Source: an uncultured Eubacteriales bacterium (lineage in GTDB: Bacteria > Bacillota > Clostridia > Oscillospirales > CAG-272). Taken from it: DNA of 5,128 bases. How positions within the stretch are numbered: position 1 is the first letter of the stretch; every line of letters begins with the position of its first letter. Both the position numbers and the translations under genes were made by a program. The notes beneath the pieces are model-generated. The model was not told the origin of the DNA and did no database searches. It was given only the letters and a program-made list of their open reading frames with translations. The stretch is taken from contig ONVJ01000278.1 of assembly GCA_900321265.1 (NCBI GenBank), positions 1-5,128 on the forward strand, given 5' to 3'. Positions 1 through 5,128 of the stretch are shown here, in pieces.

Positions 1-1043
1 CCGTAGTCGAAATCGACTGTCGAGAGCTTGCGGTTGGCGTATCTGGCACGCTCGACGGTAAAGAGGGCGGCTCCCTCCTCGAACTTCGTGCTGTCTTTCG
101 ATTTGTTCATCGGCTGATGCAGGAAGGACTGCGTCCAGGACGCGACGTCCTCCATCTTCTCGCCGGTGAAGGTATCGGATATCACGATGTCTCCGGTCGC
201 GCTCCTGTCAAGGACGCGGAGGCCGGCGGCCCAGGAGAAGGCGTCGATGTGGATGTTGCTGGTGAGGACCAGGCCGTAGTAGGGCTGGGCGGCGTCGGGG
301 GTGCCCATGACCGAGGTCATCTCGATCAGCTTGTCAAAGGTCCATTCGTTCCTGTCGATGAGATCGTAGGGGATCTCAAGATTGTTGTCCTTGAGCATGT
401 CGGTGTTGAAGAAGAAGGTGTACATCATGTAGAGGAGGTTGGTCGAGATGTCTCCCGAAGCGACGTAAAGCTTCCCCTTGTAGGCGGCTTCGCTTATCAG
501 CTTTTCGGGCCACCAGGGCGCGCTGAAATCAAGGATATCATACTGGGTGAGATTGCGGGCGTACCCGTTGTAGGCGACGTTCGCCGTCGTCATCGAATAG
601 GCGGCGTAGATGTCGTAGTGCTCTCCGCCGTTGTAGGCGTTTTTCACGAAATTGAGATAATCCGCGTTCTTGTTATAGTTGCCGGGGGTCCCGACGTAGT
701 CGAAGTCGCATCCGAGCCTGTCGTTCACCGTCAGATTGCGGGTGTAGATCGCGTCGGACACGGCTTCTCCGGTCTCCTGCTCAACGAAGAACTCGACGTG
801 CTCGAAGTCGCTCCAGTAGAGCATCCTGATCGTGGTGTTGAGCTTGAGATCCTCGGGGATCTTGTCCTTCAGATAACCGTCCTTGTCGTAGGGGTTCTCG
901 GTTTCCGGGGCCGCTTCGGTGGTGTTTGCCGACGGAACGGTCGTGTCCTGCTGCGGGGTATCGGGGGTGGCGCAGGCCGCGAAGGCGGCGGCAGCCATCA
1001 CGAGCGCGATGACCGCGGCAATGATCCGCATGAGTTTGTTCAT
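1..1043 (-). CDS. ABC transporter extracellular solute-binding lipoprotein, C-terminus cut by window edge
   Basis: Substrate-capture component of an ABC importer, anchored outside the cell membrane by a lipid. The frame is open from ATG at 1043 to the left edge (347 complete codons, no stop). Residues 1-23 form a lipoprotein signal peptide: Lys3/Arg6, a hydrophobic stretch 7-22, and lipobox F-A-A-C with Cys24 as the lipidated residue. An acidic, Thr/Pro-rich linker (about 25-60) follows. The mature domain starts near 68 with a beta-strand-like stretch (TIRMLYWSD) and has the spaced features of family 1 (sugar-type) binding proteins: YTRNLTVNDRLG near 100-111, YDIYAAYS near 143-150, FFFNTDML near 210-217, NEWTFDKLIEM near 232-242, and FEEGAALF at 321-328. 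AGGAG at 1055-1051 lies 7 nt before the ATG, supporting this start. Family members usually have about 430-550 residues, so the end is missing. The permease genes are not visible; they may lie beyond the left edge. Substrate is unknown; a sugar or oligosaccharide is the family-based guess. The family is secure, the substrate is not. Confidence 0.9.
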   Translation of the reverse strand, partial: MNKLMRIIAAVIALVMAAAAFAACATPDTPQQDTTVPSANTTEAAPETENPYDKDGYLKDKIPEDLKLNTTIRMLYWSDFEHVEFFVEQETGEAVSDAIYTRNLTVNDRLGCDFDYVGTPGNYNKNADYLNFVKNAYNGGEHYDIYAAYSMTTANVAYNGYARNLTQYDILDFSAPWWPEKLISEAAYKGKLYVASGDISTNLLYMMYTFFFNTDMLKDNNLEIPYDLIDRNEWTFDKLIEMTSVMGTPDAAQPYYGLVLTSNIHIDAFSWAAGLRVLDRSATGDIVISDTFTGEKMEDVASWTQSFLHQPMNKSKDSTKFEEGAALFTVERARYANRKLSTVDFDY

Positions 1044-1114
1044 TGGGATTCTCCTTTTTGTTTTTTTATGATTTTTGTGTTTTGCTTCATTTCATACCCG
1101 GACGGGCGGATGCC

Positions 1115-1837
1115 TCATCCCTCGGTCAGTCTCCCGTCGCCCGAGATCGGTATGACCTCGCCGAGAAATGTGGGCTCGGGCTTGAATATGCACCCGAAGA
1201 AGTCCTTGCACCTTGCCGCGACCTCCCTGACGTCCCTGAGCGTCTGGCCGCCGTAGCGGTTGAGATCTGCGTCGACGCCCCGGGCCTCGAGGCCGAGCCT
1301 TTTCGCGATGTAGAGGGCTCTGTAGAGGTGGTATTTCTGGGTGACGACAAGCACCTTTTTCGCGGCAAACACCGCTTTTGCCCTGTAAACCGTCTCATAC
1401 GTCGAGAATCCGGCGTGATCGGTGAATATGTCCTCTGCGGGGACTCCGCGGTCGAGCGCGAACTTCTTCATTACGTTGACCTCGTCGTAGTCCTCCCGTC
1501 CGTGGTCGCCGCTCATGAGAAGCTTAGGCGCGGCGCCGGACTCGTAGAGAGATACCGCCCTCTCCAGCCGGTCGCGGAGCATCGGGCTGGGCGTCCCGTC
1601 ATCGTATACCCCGCACCCGAGCACGACTATGCAGTCGAATCCGCCGGATGTCGAGGCGTCTTCGGGGGAGATCATCATCGATCCTCCTGCCGATCTCACC
1701 CGCGCGTTGATGACGGCTGCCGAAACTATCCCCGCGACGGCGATGCAGCCGAGCAGGATCGCGGCGGTCTTCAGTCTTTTTCCTGCCGTTTTTTTCTTTT
1801 CTGTTTTCTCCGGTCGCTTCTTTTCGGTTTTATTCAT
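1115..1837 (-). CDS. sanA: SanA/YdcF-like DUF218 membrane-anchored protein
   Basis: A 240-residue DUF218 protein, closest in motifs to SanA, an inner-membrane protein that in enteric bacteria affects envelope permeability (vancomycin exclusion at high temperature); its molecular activity is not settled. Residues 1-22 are very basic (many Lys/Arg), followed by one membrane segment at about 23-43, so the domain probably sits outside the membrane. The DUF218 domain spans about 67-205: VVLGCGV (71-77), PSPMLRDRLERAVSLY (83-98), KLLMSGDHG (105-113), YDE (117-119), DHAGFSTYE (140-148) and TQKYHLYRAL (166-175), all in SanA order. The tail has FLGEVIPISGDGR (224-236). The start is fixed by an in-frame TAA 9 nt upstream and by the need for the membrane segment; the next Met is residue 54. 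No clear Shine-Dalgarno precedes it (A-rich AAAACGTC), so translation may be weak. It lies 97 bp after the activase and 71 bp before the binding protein. A functional tie to the GRE is not evident. Confidence 0.88.
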   Translation of the reverse strand: MNKTEKKRPEKTEKKKTAGKRLKTAAILLGCIAVAGIVSAAVINARVRSAGGSMMISPEDASTSGGFDCIVVLGCGVYDDGTPSPMLRDRLERAVSLYESGAAPKLLMSGDHGREDYDEVNVMKKFALDRGVPAEDIFTDHAGFSTYETVYRAKAVFAAKKVLVVTQKYHLYRALYIAKRLGLEARGVDADLNRYGGQTLRDVREVAARCKDFFGCIFKPEPTFLGEVIPISGDGRLTEG

Positions 1838-1933
1838 GACGTTTTAGATTTTTTTGATGTTTCAGCCCGGCGGGATGGCTTTTTTAATCGGGAAAAGAGA
1901 TCCCGGGGCCGCCGTTCCGCTACCGCCACGGCT

Positions 1934-2770
1934 TCAGTATGCCCTGCAGCGTATTCCCCTCGACTCGAAGACCGCTGTGTTCCTGTTAGGCGGCAGCGTC
2001 TCGTCGAAGGAGGGCGAGTATTCCCTTCCGACCGACCGGTATTTCGCCCCGGTGAGCCGGTTGTAGGGGATGAGCTCGACGCACACGGATGTATATCCCG
2101 ACAGAAACTCCGCGATGCCGCGGAGATTAGCGTCGGTGTCTGTGACGCCGGGGATCAGGGGAACGCGGAAGACCGCGTCGATTTGTGAGACAAGCAGCCA
2201 GGAGGCGTTCTCAAGAATGACGTCGTTGTCCCGTCCCGTCCGGCGTATATGCTCCTCCCGGTCGATGAGCTTGATGTCCATATATACGCGTTCGACGGCA
2301 GATGCGGCCTTTTTAAAGATTTCGGGAGCGACGCACCCGCAGGTCTCGACCGCAACCGGTATCCCGCCCAGCAGCTCCTGAACTTCAAGAATGAAATCCG
2401 CCTGACAGAGAGGCTCTCCGCCCGAGAAGGTGACTCCGCCCTTCCGCAGGAAGCTTTCGTTCCTCAGCAGCCGGTCAGCCAGCTCACGCGCCGTCATCCG
2501 CCGCCCGGCGATCTTCAGACAGTTGTTCGGACATACCTTCAGACAGACCCCCCAGGGTGCGCATCCGGGGTGGCGGCAGCCTCTTTCGCAGAGGCCGCAT
2601 CCGGCGCAGCTGCTTTTGTTCTTCACGAGCTCGGGCAGGAACGACTGCCCCTCGGGGTTGTGGCACCACTCGCAGCGGAGGGGACATCCCTTGAGAAAGA
2701 CGGCCGTCCGCAGACCCGGACCGTCGTGAAGAGCGAATTCCTTTATGTCGAAAACAGTCCCGTCAGGCAT
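1934..2770 (-). CDS. Glycyl radical enzyme activating enzyme (radical SAM, ferredoxin-like insert)
   Basis: A 278-residue radical SAM enzyme that cleaves S-adenosylmethionine and abstracts a hydrogen from the partner enzyme's glycine. Cytoplasmic. The SAM cluster motif is C29-x3-C33-x2-C36 (CPLRCEWC), preceded by the family signature FALHDGPGLRT (12-22). A cysteine-rich insert with C55, C58, C61, C65, C70, C76, C80 and C84 should bind one or two extra [4Fe-4S] clusters. SAM-binding GGEP is at 117-120. YMDIKLID (163-170), H174, TGRDN (178-182) and RVPLIPGVTD (202-211) follow the usual activase order, then ELIPYNRLTGAKYRSVG (232-248). Length is slightly below the usual roughly 290-310 because the cysteine insert is compact. 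The ATG at 2770 overlaps the GRE stop (ATGCCTGA, 8 bp shared), which implies translational coupling; AGGA lies 5 nt upstream, inside the GRE gene. Its obvious substrate is Gly666 of the adjacent GRE. The family is certain; the substrate class of the pair is not. Confidence 0.96.
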   Translation of the reverse strand: MPDGTVFDIKEFALHDGPGLRTAVFLKGCPLRCEWCHNPEGQSFLPELVKNKSSCAGCGLCERGCRHPGCAPWGVCLKVCPNNCLKIAGRRMTARELADRLLRNESFLRKGGVTFSGGEPLCQADFILEVQELLGGIPVAVETCGCVAPEIFKKAASAVERVYMDIKLIDREEHIRRTGRDNDVILENASWLLVSQIDAVFRVPLIPGVTDTDANLRGIAEFLSGYTSVCVELIPYNRLTGAKYRSVGREYSPSFDETLPPNRNTAVFESRGIRCRAY

Positions 2771-4835
2771 CGAATTCCTGCCTCGCGATCAGATGATCCT
2801 GGTATTCCCTGTCAAGCTCGACGAAATATGCGCTCCAGCCCCAGATCCTGACGATCAGATTCGAATAGTTCTCGGGGTGTTTCTGAGCGTCGATGAGCCG
2901 CTCCCGGTTCACCGAATTGAGCTGAAGCTGATGACCCCCGAGAATCACGAACTGCCGAACGAGAGATGCGACGGCTTCGATCCCCTCTTCGGTATCAAAG
3001 ACCGACGAATGGAACTCCATCGTCAGCGGTCCGCCGTTGATATTCCTCGACACGGGCAGCGACGCGAAGCTCTGTATGACCGAGAAGGGACCTTTCGATC
3101 TGACGAAGAGGCTGGGCGAAAAATTCGTTCCCAGCGCCTCATCCTTCCTCCGCCCGTCGGCCGATGCCGCGAGCTTCTTTACGTCCCAGAGATAGAACAT
3201 CGCGGTCCCGGTGCCGGGGCGTATGCGGCCGCCGCGTTCGTTCCTTCTGCCCTCCAGCGCATCCGCGAACCACTCCATAAGTTCGGCTGCCAGGGCGTTG
3301 ACCCGGGGATCGTTGTCGCCGAGCTTCGAGTCTTCGTATCTGACGGAGTGGAGCAGCTCCTCATATCCGTCGAAGTCCCTGAGCACGGCCTCCTTCATAT
3401 CTTTCGCGGTCACGTCCCCAAGTTCGAAGACGTGATGTCTTATCGCCTCCATCGAGTCTGCCGCCGTGGCGAGCCCCGACCCGTGAAAGCCGTAGTTGTT
3501 GTATTTCGATCCGAGGGTTATGTCCCTCGCGCGCCCGATACACCCGTCCATGAGGATCGAGTAAAAGGGCGCCGGTATGATATAGAGACCGCCGAGCCCG
3601 GCGCAGATCAAGTCGGCCTCCGCCGAGATCTCCGCCCTGACGCGGTCTTTGAACTCCTCAAAGTCTTTGCAGTCCTCAAGCCCGTCAAGCATCGCCTTCT
3701 CCACCGCCTCCGGGTAGGAGAGCGCGCCTATGTTCGGTATCTCCATGCCGAGGCCGGGGATGATGAACTCCCAGCAGGCGGCGACGGTGTAGTTTCGCGC
3801 GTCCTTCGTCTCGTATCCCAGCTGTTCGAGCGCCGGAATCACGACGTCGTCGTTCGAATACTGCGGGAATCCCAGCCCGGCTCCGGTCAGCCTCGTCGCC
3901 TCGACGAATCTTTCGATCGGCGTGCCGGACGAGACGCGCAGGTTGATCTTAGGATCGATCAGTCCGAGGCGGTGCGAGGTCCGAAGGCAGATCTCCGACA
4001 GCTCGTTGTAGGCGTCATTTCCGCTTTCGTCGACCCCGCCGAGCATCATCGACTGTCCGTTGTCCCCCTGCTGGACTCCGCGGTAGAGGTCGCTGTCCCA
4101 GTTGAAGGAGATGAAGAATTCCTCGACAAGGTCTTCAGCCTCTTTTCGCGTCAGCCTGCCTTCTTCCATGTCCCGCTTCATATAGGGCCATGCGAACTGA
4201 TCGAAGCGCCCGACGGTGTTGTGGTACTCGCCCTCCGCCCAGAGGGTATAGTGCAGTATGCGGAACAGCTGAAGGGCTTCGCGGAAGGTCCGGGCACCGC
4301 GGTGAGGAAGGGCGGACAGGGTTTCGGCTATATCCTCTCTTCCGAGCTCAAGCGCCTTGTTTTTATATTTTTCGACCAGGTAAAAGACCGCTTCGATCTG
4401 AGAGAGCGCCGCCTCGAGAAACAGGATGCCCTCCGTGTCACCCTGCGTTTTCGCGACCATCAGCCTTTCTTCGATCTGCTCCTTCCGGCTGTCGAGACCC
4501 GAGGCGATCGCCGATCCGTAGTCGGCGCAGATGTTTGAAAGATAGCCGCATTCGTGTATGCGGTGAGACGCCCGGATCTCCTGCCACTCTTTTTCGGAGA
4601 AGATGTCGGGAACGCCGGTCACGGTGCGGAGGAAGACGATCCTCTGCCCTTCGAGGATCACCGGCTCCTCCTGGCGGAAGAGCTCGCGCATACGTAGCGC
4701 CATCCGGGTGACCGGAGGGAGAGAAGGATCGGTAAAGACAGCGGCGCGCGAGACGTCAAACGGCCGCCGGAAAGCCCGGTATGACCGATCTTTAAGTTGC
4801 CTGTACAACAGCCCGTTGAAGATTGCCCCCGCCAT
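2763..4835 (-). CDS. Glycyl radical enzyme, PFL/dehydratase family, substrate unassigned
   Basis: A 690-residue cytoplasmic glycyl radical enzyme. Family blocks occur in order: GRFDQFAWPYMKRD (209-222), QSMMLGGVDESGNDAYNELS (261-280), QYSNDDVVIPAL near 325-336, the active-site loop ARNYTVAACWEF (346-357) with thiyl Cys354 and Glu356, ADGRRKDEALGTNFSP (559-574), GGHQLQLNSV (633-642), DAQKHPENYSNLIVR (649-663), and the radical loop R663-I-W-G666-W followed by SAYFVELDREYQDH. The Cys-x-Glu arrangement matches diol dehydratases, choline lyase and hydroxyproline dehydratase; true pyruvate formate-lyase has Cys-Cys, so 'formate acetyltransferase' would be a misleading label. Odd points: Trp on both sides of Gly666 (usually RV-A/S-GY), Trp355 after the Cys, Ala rather than Gly before it, and a length about 100 residues below the usual 780-850, mainly at the N-terminus. 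ATG 4835 is the first plausible in-frame start; AGGAGG lies 10 nt upstream. The gene heads a unit with its activase under the promoter at 4902-4874. The reaction is unknown; dehydration or C-X lyase chemistry is inferred. Confidence 0.95.
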   Translation of the reverse strand: MAGAIFNGLLYRQLKDRSYRAFRRPFDVSRAAVFTDPSLPPVTRMALRMRELFRQEEPVILEGQRIVFLRTVTGVPDIFSEKEWQEIRASHRIHECGYLSNICADYGSAIASGLDSRKEQIEERLMVAKTQGDTEGILFLEAALSQIEAVFYLVEKYKNKALELGREDIAETLSALPHRGARTFREALQLFRILHYTLWAEGEYHNTVGRFDQFAWPYMKRDMEEGRLTRKEAEDLVEEFFISFNWDSDLYRGVQQGDNGQSMMLGGVDESGNDAYNELSEICLRTSHRLGLIDPKINLRVSSGTPIERFVEATRLTGAGLGFPQYSNDDVVIPALEQLGYETKDARNYTVAACWEFIIPGLGMEIPNIGALSYPEAVEKAMLDGLEDCKDFEEFKDRVRAEISAEADLICAGLGGLYIIPAPFYSILMDGCIGRARDITLGSKYNNYGFHGSGLATAADSMEAIRHHVFELGDVTAKDMKEAVLRDFDGYEELLHSVRYEDSKLGDNDPRVNALAAELMEWFADALEGRRNERGGRIRPGTGTAMFYLWDVKKLAASADGRRKDEALGTNFSPSLFVRSKGPFSVIQSFASLPVSRNINGGPLTMEFHSSVFDTEEGIEAVASLVRQFVILGGHQLQLNSVNRERLIDAQKHPENYSNLIVRIWGWSAYFVELDREYQDHLIARQEFDA

Positions 4836-4845
4836 CCTCAGTTTC

Positions 4846-4851
4846 CCTCCT
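4846..4851 (-). promoter_or_regulatory. Shine-Dalgarno site of the GRE gene
   Basis: AGGAGG on the minus strand, 10 nt before the ATG at 4835. The spacing is slightly long, but no better in-frame start lies upstream, since the preceding codons read through non-start triplets. A second purine run (GAGG) touches the ATG directly. The leader from the predicted transcription start is only about 30 nt, too short for a riboswitch. Confidence 0.75.
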
Positions 4852-4869
4852 CTCGCGGCATCAATTCTT

Positions 4870-4889
4870 AATTATATTAGCATATAATT
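4870..4889. promoter_or_regulatory. Perfect inverted repeat over the -10 box, candidate operator
   Basis: Two 8-bp arms, AATTATAT and ATATAATT, are separated by a 4-bp centre (GCTA on the minus strand). The symmetric element covers the whole -10 hexamer and reaches the region just before the predicted transcription start. A dimeric repressor bound there would block the promoter. It does not look like a LacI-type site with a central CG. AT-richness makes chance symmetry possible, so the operator role is an inference. Confidence 0.4.
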
Positions 4890-4902
4890 TTCTGTTTGTC
4901 AA
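4874..4902 (-). promoter_or_regulatory. Sigma-A-type promoter for the GRE-activase unit
   Basis: On the minus strand a perfect -35 TTGACA (4902-4897) is followed by a 17-bp spacer and the -10 hexamer TAATAT (4879-4874; 4 of 6 match to TATAAT). TG occurs one base before the -10 (TGC), giving an extended -10. The AT-rich block stands out against the GC-rich surroundings. Transcription would start near 4868-4867, about 32 nt before the GRE ATG. Confidence 0.82.
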
Positions 4903-4917
4903 CAAAAGCGTGAAACG

Positions 4918-4954
4918 GTAACCGAAAACCGAAAGCGGCCCCCGGCCGGGGGGG
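4918..4954 (-). terminator. GC palindrome, possible terminator of the upstream partial gene
   Basis: A perfect 14-bp palindrome at 4939-4952 (CCCCC-GGCC-GGGGG) lies about 50 nt after the stop of the partial gene at the right edge. On the minus strand it is followed by an imperfect T-rich stretch (CGCTTTCGGTTTTCGG) with a repeated CGGTTTT/CGGTTA-like unit. The hairpin is strong but the T tract is interrupted, so termination may be weak. It lies just upstream of the GRE promoter, as expected for a boundary between two transcription units. Confidence 0.35.
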
Positions 4955-5003
4955 GACAGTCCTCCGGTCGCCCTGCAGCTTTCCCGGTGCGCTCTCTCTG
5001 TTA

Positions 5004-5128
5004 TTATCCGTCCTTTGCTTTCTGCCCTGACAGGAGGGAGTCCAGATACCGGTATTCATTTTTGTCAAGCTCCCGCAGACAGCCGGACTCCAGATCCGGA
5101 TCGAGCCTGATCCCGCCGAAGCTTATTC
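5004..5128 (-). CDS. C-terminal end of an unidentified protein, cut by right window edge
   Basis: From the right edge one minus-strand frame (first full codon at 5126) stays open for 40 codons, starting ISFGGIRLDP, and ends in tandem TAA TAA at 5006-5001. The other two frames on this strand hit stops within this stretch. Codon choice is GC-rich at third positions, as in the neighbouring genes, and the tail is charged (RELDKNEYRYLDSLL, then a short Gly/Lys/Asp-rich end), which looks like a real protein terminus. I do not recognise the family. It is transcribed in the same direction as the GRE but is separated from it by about 165 bp containing a hairpin and a new promoter, so it is probably a separate unit. 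It could be a regulator or an enzyme; nothing in the visible piece decides this. Confidence 0.55.
   Translation of the reverse strand, partial: ISFGGIRLDPDLESGCLRELDKNEYRYLDSLLSGQKAKDG

Noticed and set aside
117..1256. A 379-codon open frame on the plus strand opposite the binding protein
   Set aside because: Antisense to a clear lipoprotein with signal peptide and binding-protein motifs. It runs through the intergenic gap into the SanA-like gene, has no family features, and is explained by GC-biased codon use.
1864..1905. Short hairpins in the activase to SanA-like gap (4-bp AGCC/GGCT stem before a T run on the plus strand; 5-bp CGGGA/TCCCG stem)
   Set aside because: The T run follows the first stem only on the plus strand, where there is no gene to terminate. 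On the coding strand the second stem is followed by A residues. Stems are too short to call a terminator.
1043..2188. A 381-codon open frame on the plus strand across the SanA-like and activase genes
   Set aside because: It spans two real minus-strand genes and their gap, lacks a coherent domain, and has no supporting ribosome site that would outweigh the conserved genes opposite.
2745..4538. A 597-codon open frame on the plus strand opposite the GRE gene
   Set aside because: It is the mirror image of a GC-rich coding frame. The minus strand carries the full ordered motif set of a glycyl radical enzyme; the plus product has no recognisable domain and is Arg/Val/Gly/Asp-rich as such shadows are.
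2763..4835. Calling the GRE a true pyruvate formate-lyase (pflB)
   Set aside because: Pyruvate formate-lyase needs two adjacent active-site cysteines; this protein has Ala353-Cys354-Trp355-Glu356, and the length and radical loop also differ.
4838..4861. A seven-codon leader frame (ATG to TGA) just before the GRE start
   Set aside because: Its ATG would lie about 6 nt from the predicted transcript start with no ribosome site, and it contains the GRE Shine-Dalgarno itself. No regulatory codons stand out.
4877..5068. A 63-codon minus-strand frame through the GRE promoter region
   Set aside because: It would overlap the palindrome and the -35 element and end inside the promoter. Its sequence is unlike a protein, and a different frame here gives the more convincing C-terminal tail ending at 5004.

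Overview
The window is GC-rich, with GC-rich third codon positions, and every gene I can support lies on the minus strand, so transcription runs from right to left. A lipoprotein solute-binding protein of the Gram-positive gut/rumen type, an oxygen-sensitive glycyl radical enzyme (GRE) with its activase, strong AGGAGG-type ribosome binding sites and one AT-rich sigma-A-like promoter together suggest a strictly anaerobic, high-GC clostridial Firmicute, for example from the Oscillospiraceae or uncultured Clostridia of gut or rumen. This assignment is an inference from gene style, not from a marker gene.

Layout in transcription order (right to left). At 5128-5004 is the C-terminal end of a gene that enters from the right edge and ends in a double TAA; I cannot name it. 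The intergenic region 5003-4836 holds a GC-rich palindrome that may terminate that gene. It also holds a clear promoter (TTGACA, 17 bp, extended -10 TGC-TAATAT) whose -10 box is covered by a perfect 8-bp inverted repeat, and an AGGAGG site. This drives a 690-residue GRE (4835-2763), which overlaps its radical-SAM activating enzyme (2770-1934) by 8 bp. After 97 bp comes a SanA/DUF218-type membrane-anchored protein (1837-1115). After another 71 bp comes an ABC-transporter solute-binding lipoprotein (1043 to the left edge, truncated by the window).

How they work together. The activase uses S-adenosylmethionine and a [4Fe-4S] cluster to place a radical on Gly666 of the GRE, which is relayed to Cys354 to start chemistry on an unknown substrate. 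The Cys-x-Glu loop (C354, E356) argues for the dehydratase/lyase side of the family and against a true pyruvate formate-lyase, which has two adjacent cysteines. The GRE departs from the usual family motifs: RIWGW replaces the usual RV(A/S)GY, a Trp follows the catalytic Cys, and the N-terminus is short. The downstream solute-binding protein suggests an imported, possibly carbohydrate-derived substrate, but the link is only by proximity. The GRE/activase pair of unassigned specificity and its promoter are the most interesting content. No mobile elements, RNA genes or CRISPR arrays were seen.
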